Below, piece after piece: positions 8,704 through 19,241 of a stretch of DNA of 64,000 bases. The stretch spans positions 68,091 to 132,090 of the forward strand of contig JAURNW010000035.1 in the NCBI GenBank assembly GCA_030829985.1. The letters are read 5' to 3'. A model generated the notes under the pieces. That model saw only the letters and a program-made list of their open reading frames with translations. It did not search any database and was not told the DNA's origin. Within the stretch, counting starts at the first letter, position 1. Each line of letters opens with the position of its first letter. Position numbers and translations under genes: made by a program. The DNA is from Gammaproteobacteria bacterium. Lineage in GTDB: Bacteria; Pseudomonadota; Gammaproteobacteria; Eutrophobiales; Eutrophobiaceae.

Positions 8704-10371
8704 CTATTTAGTAGCGCTGGCGCGCTCAATATTACGAGTTATCATCCACTGCTGGGCGATGGAAAGAGCATTGTTAACTACCCAATATAAAACCAGGCCA
8801 GATGGGAAAAAGGCAAAAAAGACTGTAAACACTACTGGCAACACAGACATCACTTTTGCTTGTACAGGATCCATCGGCGCCGGGTTTAACTTCTGTTGTA
8901 CGAACATGGTTATGCCCATCAACAAAGGCAAAACAAAATAAGGATCCGGAATAGACAGATCATGAATCCATAAAATAAAATCCGCCTGCCTTAACTCAAC
9001 GCTTTCTAATAAGACCCAATACAATGAAATAAATACAGGTATTTGAATCAAGATAGGGAAACACCCGCCCAGAGGATTGATCTTTTCCTCCTTATAAATA
9101 TCCATCATTGCTTGATTAAGTTTCGCACGATCGTCTTTATAACGATCTCTGATAGAAAGCAGTCTAGGCTGAACTTTACGCATGTTAGCCATGGAGCGAT
9201 AACCAGCAGCAGATAGTTTATAAAAACAAATTTTGAGCAAAAGCGTTACCAGAATAATCGCCCAGCCCCAGTTATTGGTAAAGCCATGAATATAGTCCAG
9301 GACCCAATAGAGTGGCTTTGCAAGAAACCAGAAAATACCGAAATCAACCGTTAGATTAAGACCTTCTGCGATATGTTCCAGTCGCTTTTGAAGTTTCGGT
9401 CCAAAATAAACACGGTGCGTAAGGTTGTCGCTGGATCCAGCCAAGATTGTTTTGGCCGGACTAATTGCACCAATAACATAGCTATTGTTATCGGGGTTTA
9501 GAGTGTAGTAGTGAAACTTGTCTTCTGTTGAGGCGGGAATGAGCGCGGTGATGAAATAGTGCTGCAACATTGCGACCCAGCCATTCGTAATATCAACAGA
9601 GAGCCGATCTTCTTTAATATCATCGAAGTCTATTTTTTCGTAGCGCTTTTCAGGAGAAGAAATGACGCTGCCAGTATAGGTGTATATAAACCGGGATCCT
9701 TTATCTACTGGATCGGTACGGTTTATTTGCCCATAAGCACTGCCGGTCCAATCTGATGTCGTTGCATTTAAAACTTCATAGTTTATATCCGCAACATATT
9801 GGCCTTTATAGAAGGTATAGGTTTTTATTACTTTTAAACCGTCATCAGATTCCCACATAAGCGGGACGGAGAGACTGTCTTTGCCATCTAAAACGTAGTT
9901 ATTTTTAGGCGCGGTAAAAAGTGTTTTATGATTAGCGCCGTCTTGTTTGCTTAACAACCCGCCTTGTATGATATAAAAATTATTACCATCATGATCTAGC
10001 AAGACCACCTTATCGTCTTGTTGTTTTTTAGAAACGGGATAATTCAACAATTCAAGATGCCGTATGGTTCCGCCCAGCGTATCAATTTCTAAATCGAGAA
10101 GATCTGTTTTAACATGAATCACCTCGCCGCTTGAGCTGTGCTTATTTTTCTCGCCGAGCAACAAAGAGGGTGTTTGCTTATTTAATTCTGTGCTTGGTGC
10201 CTCAGGCAAATCATCAATATTAGGAGTGACTTCTGCTAACGGTTCATAAGCTGATGATTCGCTGCTGCTTTGAATGGGCTGTTGGTTTCCGTAATCTTCA
10301 TGCCAGGACTGCCAGATCATCATTAGAACAAGACCTAATGCAACCAATAAAATAAACCGTGTTGTTTCCAT
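8704..10371 (-). CDS. yidC: Membrane protein insertase YidC
   Basis: A 555-residue inner-membrane insertase and chaperone that works with SecYEG or alone. The N-terminal membrane anchor (RFILLVALGLVLMMIW, about residues 5-20) is followed by the large periplasmic domain typical of Gram-negative YidC (about residues 60-345), then the conserved five-segment core beginning at LAKPLYWVLDYIHGF. The core includes GWAIILVTLLLK, the cytoplasmic helical hairpin with MANMRKVQPRL and YKEEKINPLGGCFPILIQIPVF, and a C-terminal VLYWVVNNALSIAQQW. Length and order match the family. Its ATG overlaps the yidD stop by one base (TAATG), so the two are probably coupled in the rpmH-rnpA-yidD-yidC operon. Confidence 0.98.
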   Translation of the reverse strand: METTRFILLVALGLVLMMIWQSWHEDYGNQQPIQSSSESSAYEPLAEVTPNIDDLPEAPSTELNKQTPSLLLGEKNKHSSSGEVIHVKTDLLDLEIDTLGGTIRHLELLNYPVSKKQQDDKVVLLDHDGNNFYIIQGGLLSKQDGANHKTLFTAPKNNYVLDGKDSLSVPLMWESDDGLKVIKTYTFYKGQYVADINYEVLNATTSDWTGSAYGQINRTDPVDKGSRFIYTYTGSVISSPEKRYEKIDFDDIKEDRLSVDITNGWVAMLQHYFITALIPASTEDKFHYYTLNPDNNSYVIGAISPAKTILAGSSDNLTHRVYFGPKLQKRLEHIAEGLNLTVDFGIFWFLAKPLYWVLDYIHGFTNNWGWAIILVTLLLKICFYKLSAAGYRSMANMRKVQPRLLSIRDRYKDDRAKLNQAMMDIYKEEKINPLGGCFPILIQIPVFISLYWVLLESVELRQADFILWIHDLSIPDPYFVLPLLMGITMFVQQKLNPAPMDPVQAKVMSVLPVVFTVFFAFFPSGLVLYWVVNNALSIAQQWMITRNIERASATK

Positions 10372-10601
10372 TAATTATTCTTCATTGTTTTTTGAGGTAC
10401 CGGATCGAAACCGCCCTCATGAAAAGGATGACAACAACAAACGCGTTGTACGCCTAAAGACAAACCTTTAACTGTTCCGTGCTCTTTAATAGCTGTAACC
10501 ATATATTCAGAACATGTGGGATAGAACCGACAGCTTGGTGCTAAAAAAGGGCTAAGATAACGCTTATATATCAAAATCAATTTGATTAAAAACTGCTTCA
10601 T
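10371..10601 (-). CDS. yidD: Membrane protein insertion efficiency factor YidD
   Basis: A 76-residue protein that supports YidC-dependent membrane insertion. It shows the family pattern: an N-terminal amphipathic/hydrophobic segment (FLIKLILIYKRYLSPFL), then CRFYPTCSEYMVTAIKEHG with its paired cysteines, and VCCCHPFHEGGFDPVP near the C-terminus. Length is normal. It sits between rnpA (ATGA overlap at its start) and yidC (one-base overlap at its end), the standard order. I place it at the inner face of the cytoplasmic membrane on family knowledge. Confidence 0.96.
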   Translation of the reverse strand: MKQFLIKLILIYKRYLSPFLAPSCRFYPTCSEYMVTAIKEHGTVKGLSLGVQRVCCCHPFHEGGFDPVPQKTMKNN

Positions 10602-10945
10602 TTACAGAGTTTTTCCCAATGTGCGGCCAATCTTGGCTCAATAAGCTTGCTGTTAACATCCAAAGAACTCTTAACAAGGACAACAATATCTTTGCCTTCC
10701 AGTTGTTTTTTTCTTGATCGAAAACTTTCTCTGATCACACGTTTCAATCGATTACGTTCAAATGACTTCTGGATATGTTTTTTAGGAACAGCCAATCCGA
10801 GCCGAGCCTGTCTATTACCATTATCTTTGGCAATAAAAACAAATGATTTATCACTGGAACGTAATCTTGTAGAAAACACGTGCTTGAATTCTTCCGATTT
10901 CGATAATCTGTTGTCTGATCGAAAACGGCTCCCGAATGAATTCAC
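10598..10945 (-). CDS. rnpA: Ribonuclease P protein component
   Basis: A 115-residue basic protein that binds RNase P RNA for 5' processing of tRNA precursors. It contains the conserved core RLGLAVPKKHIQKSFERNRLKRVIRESFR, whose RNR(L/I)KR segment is the RNA-binding signature; the terminal residues EKLC are a plausible family C-terminus. The predicted start is GTG at 10945, 13 bp from rpmH, and I see no strong Shine-Dalgarno there, so the exact start is the weakest part of the call. Its stop overlaps the yidD start as ATGA. Confidence 0.95.
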   Translation of the reverse strand: MNSFGSRFRSDNRLSKSEEFKHVFSTRLRSSDKSFVFIAKDNGNRQARLGLAVPKKHIQKSFERNRLKRVIRESFRSRKKQLEGKDIVVLVKSSLDVNSKLIEPRLAAHWEKLCK

Positions 10946-10958
10946 GCTTTATAAAGAA

Positions 10959-11093
10959 CTATGCAGAAAGCCTTTTTCTGCCTTTATTTCTGCGTGCTTT
11001 AATAATAGCTCTTCCTGATCGGCTTTGCATACGCGCGCGAAAGCCGTGGTTTCTTTTTCGTTTTAATGTACTTGGTTGGAACGTTCTTTTCAT
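10959..11093 (-). CDS. rpmH: 50S ribosomal protein L34
   Basis: A 44-residue ORF that translates as [20 protein letters not shown] and continues with [20 protein letters not shown] before ending RLSA. This is the complete, highly basic L34 sequence with its invariant MKRTFQPS start and [14 protein letters not shown] core. The start is the ATG at 11093 and the stop TAG lies at 10959-10961. It is the first gene of the leftward rpmH-rnpA-yidD-yidC operon, and the 180-bp gap to divergent dnaA must hold both promoters. Confidence 0.98.
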   Translation of the reverse strand: MKRTFQPSTLKRKRNHGFRARMQSRSGRAIIKARRNKGRKRLSA

Positions 11094-11199
11094 ATGCAAT
11101 TGCCTTCGCTTACTTTACGGCTCTTAAAAGGGCGCATATGTTACTGTTGCAACTACAAATAAGTCAATTACAACCTGCATATATAACAAAAATTGTTCT

Positions 11200-11208
11200 T
11201 GTGGATAA
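11200..11208 (-). promoter_or_regulatory. DnaA box in rpmH-dnaA intergenic region
   Basis: TGTGGATAA on the plus strand is the exact complement of the consensus DnaA box TTATCCACA. It lies 66 bp upstream of the dnaA GTG. It overlaps a weak sigma70-like candidate (TTGTGG at 11199-11204, 18-bp spacer, TATACA at 11223-11228), which would allow DnaA to repress its own gene. The box is seen directly; the promoter and autoregulation are inference. Confidence 0.75.
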
Positions 11209-11273
11209 CTATTTTGATCGGGTATACACTCTTGGCTTCTCTTCACCATCTGAAATTCAACGAGGGTTTATAA

Positions 11274-12635
11274 GTGGGCATTTCCCCATGGAAACGTTGC
11301 CTAGAGCGGCTTGAGGGTGAATTATCACCCCAACAATTCAACACATGGATAAGACCATTACACGCGATTGAAGGTGATAATGTTATAAGGTTGTTAGCAC
11401 CAAACAGGTTTGTGCTTGATTGGATTAGTGAGCGCTATCTAACCAGAATAGAAGAATTGCTGTCAGCACAAGATGTAAATGGCGAACAAATTTCACTCAA
11501 AATTGAAATCGGCAGCCGGAACAGCAATATAACCGAAACCAAATTAAAAGGGGCCGACAACGAACAAAAAACCGGTTTTTCGAGCGACAAACCCCCAATA
11601 AAGCCAGTTAAGCATTCAAATAACCTCAATACTTTTTTTACATTTGATAATTTTGTAGAAGGTAAATCTAATCAATTAGCCAGAGCGGCATCAATGCAGG
11701 TCTCTGAAAACCCCGGTAGCGCCTATAACCCGTTATTTATATATGGCGGTGTTGGCTTAGGCAAAACACACCTTATGCATGCTGTTGGCGCTGCTATTAT
11801 CAAACAAAAACCCAATGCAAACATTGCCTACCTTCACTCTGAAAGGTTTGTCGCTGATATGGTCAGGGCACTACAACATAATGCCATAAATGAATTTAAA
11901 CGACATTATCGATCATTAGATGCGCTCTTAATTGATGATATTCAATTCTTTGCAAAAAAGGAGCGATCTCAGGAAGAGTTCTTTCACACCTTTAATGCTT
12001 TGCTTGAAGGACAACATCAAATTGTATTGACATGCGATCGTTATCCAAAAGAAGTTAATGGCCTTGAAGAACGCTTAAAATCACGCTTCGGATGGGGTTT
12101 AACGGTTGCTATTGAGCCACCGGAACTGGAAACACGCGTTGCTATTATTAGAAAAAAAGCATTGTTGGTACAAAAAGAAATACCGGATGAAGTTTCTTTC
12201 TTTATAGCAAAGCGGTTTCGCTCTAATGTGAGAGAACTTGAGGGGGCGTTAAATCGTGTAATAGCAAACTCAAACTTAACCGGCAAACCCGTTACGCTTG
12301 AATTTACACAGTCTTCTTTAAGAGATTTACTTATAATTCAAGATAAACAAGTTACTATGGAAAATATCCAAAAAACGACTGCTGAATATTACAAAATAAG
12401 AGTAGCTGATTTATTATCAAAACGACGCAATCGATCTATTGCTAGACCAAGACAAGTTGCTATGGCTATTTCTAAAGAATTGACTAATCACAGCCTCCCT
12501 GAGATTGGGGACGCTTTTGGTGGCCGAGATCATACAACCGTTTTACATGCGTGCAGAAAGATACAAGAATTAAGAAAGACGGAACACAGAATTGAAGAGG
12601 ATTATGTAAATTTAACAAACATATTAACAAGCTGA
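11274..12635 (+). CDS. dnaA: Chromosomal replication initiator DnaA
   Basis: A 453-residue AAA+ initiator that binds DnaA boxes, melts the origin and loads DnaB. The GTG start at 11274 follows GAGGG and gives [20 protein letters not shown], aligned with domain I of other DnaA proteins; domain I continues to [15 protein letters not shown] low-complexity linker lies near residues 85-120. Then comes domain III with Walker [16 protein letters not shown], Walker [10 protein letters not shown] and sensor regions, and domain IV with [16 protein letters not shown] and the DNA-contacting [15 protein letters not shown]. Length is normal. It begins the rightward dnaA-dnaN-recF-gyrB set. Confidence 0.99.
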   Translation: MGISPWKRCLERLEGELSPQQFNTWIRPLHAIEGDNVIRLLAPNRFVLDWISERYLTRIEELLSAQDVNGEQISLKIEIGSRNSNITETKLKGADNEQKTGFSSDKPPIKPVKHSNNLNTFFTFDNFVEGKSNQLARAASMQVSENPGSAYNPLFIYGGVGLGKTHLMHAVGAAIIKQKPNANIAYLHSERFVADMVRALQHNAINEFKRHYRSLDALLIDDIQFFAKKERSQEEFFHTFNALLEGQHQIVLTCDRYPKEVNGLEERLKSRFGWGLTVAIEPPELETRVAIIRKKALLVQKEIPDEVSFFIAKRFRSNVRELEGALNRVIANSNLTGKPVTLEFTQSSLRDLLIIQDKQVTMENIQKTTAEYYKIRVADLLSKRRNRSIARPRQVAMAISKELTNHSLPEIGDAFGGRDHTTVLHACRKIQELRKTEHRIEEDYVNLTNILTS

Positions 12636-12643
12636 CCATGGAT

Positions 12644-12652
12644 TGTGTATAA
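12644..12652 (-). promoter_or_regulatory. DnaA box (TTATACACA)
   Basis: TGTGTATAA on the plus strand reads TTATACACA on the minus strand and fits the relaxed DnaA-box consensus TTATNCACA exactly. It lies 9 bp after the dnaA stop. Confidence 0.6.
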
Positions 12653-12678
12653 GTATGCTTATAACTTTATTTAAATAT

Positions 12679-12687
12679 TTATCAACA
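12679..12687 (+). promoter_or_regulatory. Degenerate DnaA box (TTATCAACA)
   Basis: TTATCAACA differs from TTATCCACA at one position. It is followed within a few bases by a second weaker copy (CATCAACA at 12691). Support comes mainly from its place between two better boxes. Confidence 0.4.
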
Positions 12688-12711
12688 TTTCATCAACAGT
12701 TAATCGTAATT

Positions 12712-12720
12712 TTATCCACA
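12712..12720 (+). promoter_or_regulatory. Consensus DnaA box (TTATCCACA)
   Basis: TTATCCACA is a perfect consensus DnaA box, 106 bp upstream of the dnaN start, facing the AT-rich segment. It is the strongest single origin signal in this gap and may also serve regulation of dnaN. Confidence 0.75.
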
Positions 12721-12825
12721 GCTAATAAGACAGGTTAAAATCCCGTATATTATTGATTTACAATATAAAAATAGATTACTAACATAATTTCAATTACTAA
12801 TAGTAATAATAATAGGTATATATAT

Positions 12826-13926
12826 ATGAAATTTAATATTAATAGAGATGTTCTATTACCCGTATTACAAACCGTAAGCGGGGTAGTTGATAGACGTCAA
12901 ACATTACCAATTCTTTCAAATTTATTACTAAATATTAGCGAAGGATCATTGTCTGTTACCGCCACCGATATGGAAGTGGAGTTAATTGTCGGAATTGAAT
13001 TAAAGTTACAGCAACCCGGCGAGCTTACATTGCCAGCAAGAAAACTATTAGATATATGTCGCGCATTACCTGCAAAAGCCGAACTTCAGTTTGAAGTTAA
13101 AAACGACAAGGTGTTGATTAAATCTGGCAAAAGTCGTTTTACATTGGCTTCACTGCCAGCACAGGAATACCCTGTGATAGATATTACGGAAAACATTGTT
13201 AGTTTTAATATTAAACAACATGAACTTGAGCAATTACTGGAAAACACACAGTTTGCAATGGCTCAACAGGATGTACGCTATTATTTAAACGGCTTATTAT
13301 TGGAAATCACCGCAGACAAGCTTAGGGCGGTTGCAACGGATGGCCATAGACTGGCATTAGATGAAGCAGCGATAAAGTCGTCTATCAAAGAACCAATACA
13401 AATCATAGTCCCAAGAAAAGGCATTACGGAATTAACGCGCCTGCTCCAGGATGAAGACAGCGAAATAGAAATACAGATCAGCACCAATCATATTAGGGTA
13501 AAAAATAACAATATTTGTTTTACAAGCAAGTTGATCGATGGCCGTTTCCCTGATTATCAACGTGTAATTCCGGAGTTGAGCGAAACCCCTGTTTTTGCAG
13601 ATAGAGAAGAATTAAGAAATAGTCTTACACGAGCCTCCATTCTTTCTAATGAAAAATATAGGGGAGTGCGAATCGTGTTCGACGCCAACAGTCTTAGAGC
13701 GCTGGCTCATAATCCCGAGCAAGAAGAAGCAGAAGAAGAACTAGAAGTTGAATATAAAGGCGGAGAGATTGAAATAGGGTTCAACGTTTCCTATTTACTG
13801 GATACACTATCTATTATTAAAAGTAAGAAAGTAAAATTAAGCGTCCTGGATCCAAACAGCAGTTGTTTAATATTACCTGAAGACGAGTCGAACTGTCAGT
13901 ACGTCGTTATGCCAATGCGCCTATAA
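12826..13926 (+). CDS. dnaN: DNA polymerase III beta subunit (sliding clamp)
   Basis: A 366-residue clamp protein; the dimer encircles DNA and tethers Pol III and other clamp-binding proteins. It begins MKFNINRDVLLPVLQTVSGV with the family's RRQTLPILSNLLL, and has the second-domain AMAQQDVRYYLNGLLLEI and ATDGHRLA. It ends QYVVMPMRL, the C-terminal segment (MPMRL) that forms part of the peptide-binding cleft. Length matches the usual 366-367 residues. It lies 3 bp before recF. An acidic stretch near residues 300-310 (EQEEAEEELEVEY) sits in the position of a variable loop. Confidence 0.99.
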   Translation: MKFNINRDVLLPVLQTVSGVVDRRQTLPILSNLLLNISEGSLSVTATDMEVELIVGIELKLQQPGELTLPARKLLDICRALPAKAELQFEVKNDKVLIKSGKSRFTLASLPAQEYPVIDITENIVSFNIKQHELEQLLENTQFAMAQQDVRYYLNGLLLEITADKLRAVATDGHRLALDEAAIKSSIKEPIQIIVPRKGITELTRLLQDEDSEIEIQISTNHIRVKNNNICFTSKLIDGRFPDYQRVIPELSETPVFADREELRNSLTRASILSNEKYRGVRIVFDANSLRALAHNPEQEEAEEELEVEYKGGEIEIGFNVSYLLDTLSIIKSKKVKLSVLDPNSSCLILPEDESNCQYVVMPMRL

Positions 13927-13929
13927 TTA

Positions 13930-15015
13930 ATGTTTTATATTGAACAGCTTAACGCCTGCTCAATTCGAAACCTGACAGAATTTAGTATCGAGCCAAGCCC
14001 AAAACTTAATTTTTTTTATGGTCCAAATGCGAGCGGCAAAACATCCATCCTTGAGTGTGTATATTTATTATCACGAATTAAATCATTTAGAAGCAAAAGA
14101 ATAAATGATGTTATTACCAGGGGTGAAACAAAGCTAAATGTGTTTGCTAAAGGAAAAAACAATGAAAACTCCTTTTCCGTAGGTGTAGAAAAAGGTTACG
14201 GCATAACGAAAATAAGGTTTGACGGGGAGGCGATACAAACGGCGTCAGAACAAGCCAAACTCCTGCCAGTATACATATTGACCCCGGATCACCACATTTT
14301 GTATACAGGAACCCCGAAAGACAGAAGACATTGGCTGGATTGGTCGCTGTTTCACGTGGAACATAATTATATAGCGATCTGGAAAAGCTACCATCGGGCA
14401 TTACGACACAGGAACGCATTGTTAAAATCAGATAGAGCTATTAACTCATCTGAAATAGATGGTTGGGAAAAAAGGATGTGCGAAGAAGCCATGAAAATTG
14501 ACGAAATGAGGATGAGCTACCTCACCGATCTGAATAACTTATTAAATGATCTTTATATACCAAAGGTTTTAAACGGCAACGCTAGCATTAAATATTTAAA
14601 TGAAAGTTATGCAGCGCGTGATTTAAAAGAACTTTTATCTAAAAACAGGGCTGATGATATAAAAAGAGGCTACACAAATTTTGGCCCGCATCGAACAGAC
14701 GTATCATTTAGTTACGAAACCTTTAACGTGGCTAAACACTTGTCTCGCGGACAGACTAAACTGTTCAGCGCTGCATTAATATCTTCACAAATAGATAAAC
14801 TAAGAAAGTCAGGAAAAAAGTCTATAGTGCTTGTTGATGATCTTGACGCCGAGCTTGATAAGGTGTCGTCAATAAAATTACTGGGCATGTTGTCGCAAAA
14901 TAATACACAAACATTCGTCTCTTCGTTGTCGCCACCAGAATGGGTGCGGCAGGATAAAGACGTTCATGGTATGTTTCACGTGAAACACGGAAACATAAAG
15001 AAAGTGGTAGAATAA
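13930..15015 (+). CDS. recF: DNA replication and repair protein RecF
   Basis: A 361-residue SMC-like ATPase that with RecO and RecR helps load RecA at gaps. It has Walker A GPNASGKTSILECVYLL near residue 33, the signature LSRGQTKLFSAALI near residue 275, and Walker B SIVLVDDLDAELD near residue 300; these come together in the ATP-bound dimer. The start is the ATG at 13930, 3 bp after dnaN. Two stretches of the coding sequence are palindromic parS-like sites (14348-14363 and 14972-14987) and are read as LFHVEH and MFHVKH, so protein and DNA function overlap here. Confidence 0.98.
   Translation: MFYIEQLNACSIRNLTEFSIEPSPKLNFFYGPNASGKTSILECVYLLSRIKSFRSKRINDVITRGETKLNVFAKGKNNENSFSVGVEKGYGITKIRFDGEAIQTASEQAKLLPVYILTPDHHILYTGTPKDRRHWLDWSLFHVEHNYIAIWKSYHRALRHRNALLKSDRAINSSEIDGWEKRMCEEAMKIDEMRMSYLTDLNNLLNDLYIPKVLNGNASIKYLNESYAARDLKELLSKNRADDIKRGYTNFGPHRTDVSFSYETFNVAKHLSRGQTKLFSAALISSQIDKLRKSGKKSIVLVDDLDAELDKVSSIKLLGMLSQNNTQTFVSSLSPPEWVRQDKDVHGMFHVKHGNIKKVVE
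14348..14363. promoter_or_regulatory. parS-like site 1 (inside recF)
   Basis: TGTTTCACGTGGAACA. This matches the conserved chromosomal parS sequence TGTTNCACGTGNAACA bound by ParB, with the CACGTG core intact and one base pair breaking the palindrome. It lies within recF, less than 2 kb from the candidate origin, where centromere sites are expected. parA and parB are not in the window. Confidence 0.8.
14972..14987. promoter_or_regulatory. parS site 2 (inside recF)
   Basis: TGTTTCACGTGAAACA, a perfect 16-bp palindrome identical to the best-known chromosomal parS consensus. It lies near the 3' end of recF, about 620 bp from site 1. ParB should nucleate here and spread; binding itself is inferred from sequence identity. 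Confidence 0.88.
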
Positions 15016-15028
15016 TCCGGTTAGTTAA

Positions 15029-17449
<2,421 letters not shown>

Positions 17450-17455
17450 TTAATT

Positions 17456-18121
17456 TTAGGTTCTGGCAATAGCCCATACTTCAACGCGGCGACAACCTGC
17501 CTTAATAAATAGAGAGGCGACTTCGTTAACGGTTGATCCGGTGGTAACTACATCATCGACAATCGCGATATGGTTCAGTGGGTAGTTCTTAAGTAATTTG
17601 AAAGCACCTTTAACGTTATTTTTTCTCATTTCAGCGGATAACGCGCTTTGTGGCCCAGTGTTTTTTGTGCGTTTACATAAAGAGCCGTCAACAATGAGGT
17701 CCAGTTGTTTAGCCAGGTTTTTGGCTAATTCCAGAGATTGGTTATAGCCGCGTTCCTGTTGCCTTATTTTATGTAGCGGAACAGGAATAATAATCTCTGG
17801 CAGGCTTCGATTACAGACAAGCTTCTTTTTAATTTTTTTAGCGAAACATCGAGCTAGTTCAGGGCGCCGATTGAATTTAAATTCCTGTATGAGTCGTTTG
17901 GCCGGATACTGGTAGTCAAACAAAACCGTTGTGCTGGAAAAATACGGAGATTGATTGATACAAGCACCACATAGAGCGTTTTTGTTGGTCCTGCGAGCGC
18001 AGACCGGGCAGCGTTAAGCATCGATAATAAAGTCGTATTCACACGCATTACACCAGACGTCGTTACAACGCGATAAACAAAAAAAACAAACTCCCGAGAA
18101 AATAGTTGTTTTGGCTTCCAT
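17456..18121 (-). pseudogene. comF: comF family phosphoribosyltransferase interrupted by an in-frame TAA
   Basis: From the ATG at 18121 the frame encodes an N-terminal zinc-ribbon half (FFCLSRCNDVWCNACEYDF) ending IIDA, then a TAA at 18014-18016. It continues in the same frame with RCPVCARRTNKNALCGACIN, FDYQYPAKRLIQEFKFNRRP and the phosphoribosyltransferase signature AIVDDVVTTGSTVNEVA. The four CxxC-type elements and the PRTase domain are in the normal ComF order, so one nonsense codon (for example from CAA or AAA) splits an otherwise intact ~221-residue gene. A shorter product could start at the TTG at 17923, but it would lack the zinc ribbon. ComF takes part in DNA uptake for natural transformation. 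A sequencing error is the main alternative. Confidence 0.82.
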
Positions 18122-18127
18122 GTCTAT

Positions 18128-18160
18128 TTGTTAACCTGTTAAAAATTAAAATGTTTACAA
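18128..18160. promoter_or_regulatory. BirA-type biotin operator upstream of bioB
   Basis: Left half-site TTGTTAACC (18128-18136), 15-bp spacer, right half-site TGTTTACAA (18152-18160). The known BirA operator is TTGTnAACC, a 14-16-bp spacer, then GGTTnACAA; the left half is perfect and the right has one mismatch. It lies 82 bp upstream of bioB and 7 bp upstream of the divergent comF start, so biotinylated BirA could control both directions. A TACAAT hexamer at 18156-18161 overlaps the right half and could serve as the bioB -10 box. Confidence 0.8.
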
Positions 18161-18242
18161 TTCTGCTTGTTACACAATTGTTACATTTTGACCCGTTTAT
18201 GTTCAGCATTTGAACAAAAGAATTTACATAACACACTAAATT

Positions 18243-19208
18243 ATGCATCAAGAAAATAAACCAACAGTAAAAAATAACTGGACCAAAGACGAAGTTGTGG
18301 CGTTAATTACCAGACCATTTAATGATTTAGTCTTTGAAGCACAACAAGTACATCGAAAGTACTTTGATCCTAATCTGGTCCAACTAAGTACACTAATGAA
18401 TATAAAAACCGGGGGCTGCCCGGAAGATTGTGGATATTGTCCGCAAAGCGCCCATTACAATACGGGGGTGAATGCTGAAAAACTTCTGCAGCTTGATGAT
18501 GTAATAGCACAGGCGCAAAAGGCTAAAGACAAGGGTGCAACAAGATTTTGTATGGGAGCCGCATGGCGACAACCAAAACAGAAAGATCTTGAAAAAGTAA
18601 TAGATATGGTTGAAGCCGTTAAAAACATCGGCATGGAAACTTGTGTAACATTGGGCATGTTAAAACAAGATCAGGCTCAAGAACTAAAATCAGCGGGCTT
18701 AGATTATTACAATCACAATCTGGATAGTTCACCAGAGTTTTATTCTAAAGTAATTAGCACAAGAGACTATCAAGAACGGTTAGACACGCTTGATAATGTT
18801 AGAAATGCCGGTATCAATGTTTGTTGTGGCGGCATTATTGGTATGGGCGAGGGCGTGAATGATAGAGCTGGACTGTTAATTAGTTTGGCAAATATGGCGG
18901 TTCACCCGGAAAGCGTTCCAATAAATATGTTGGTTAAAGTTGAAGGTACGCCGCTGGATGAAGCGGAAGATGTCGATGCCATAGATTTTATAAGGATTAT
19001 TGCGAGCGCGAGAATAATGATGCCTGCTTCATATGTCCGCTTGTCTGCGGGTCGAAGTGAAATGTCTGAAGAGATGCAGGCTTTATGTTTTTTAGCTGGT
19101 GCTAATTCTATTTTTTATGGTGAGAAGTTATTGACTACAGACAACCCGCAATTATCAGAAGATCATAAATTATTTGAGCGGCTGGGCATTCAAACAAGCC
19201 GTCATTGA
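18243..19208 (+). CDS. bioB: Biotin synthase
   Basis: A 321-residue radical-SAM enzyme that inserts sulfur into dethiobiotin to make biotin, the last pathway step. The cluster motif CPEDCGYC places the three [4Fe-4S] ligands at about Cys59, Cys63 and Cys66. The [2Fe-2S] ligands and conserved core are visible in [30 protein letters not shown] and the [15 protein letters not shown] strand, with RLSAGR near residue 260. Length is normal. It is the first gene of bioB-bioF-bioC-bioD and sits downstream of the BirA operator, so biotin repression is expected. Confidence 0.98.
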   Translation: MHQENKPTVKNNWTKDEVVALITRPFNDLVFEAQQVHRKYFDPNLVQLSTLMNIKTGGCPEDCGYCPQSAHYNTGVNAEKLLQLDDVIAQAQKAKDKGATRFCMGAAWRQPKQKDLEKVIDMVEAVKNIGMETCVTLGMLKQDQAQELKSAGLDYYNHNLDSSPEFYSKVISTRDYQERLDTLDNVRNAGINVCCGGIIGMGEGVNDRAGLLISLANMAVHPESVPINMLVKVEGTPLDEAEDVDAIDFIRIIASARIMMPASYVRLSAGRSEMSEEMQALCFLAGANSIFYGEKLLTTDNPQLSEDHKLFERLGIQTSRH

Positions 19209-19241
19209 TAATTGACTCTCGTTATTAAACATTTTTAAAAA

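Larger units (their letters stand above)
12636..12825. other. Candidate replication origin (dnaA-dnaN intergenic region)
   Basis: A 190-bp, strongly AT-rich gap with a cluster of DnaA-box-like sequences (12644-12652, 12679-12687, 12712-12720) followed by about 100 bp of A/T-rich sequence that could unwind, ending in short TAG/TAA triplets just before dnaN. Only one or two boxes are close to consensus, and some gammaproteobacteria place oriC between rpmH and dnaA instead, where this window has one perfect box. The origin is therefore near dnaA but not proven to be this gap. No GATC cluster is visible, so there is no sign of Dam/SeqA control. Confidence 0.5.
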
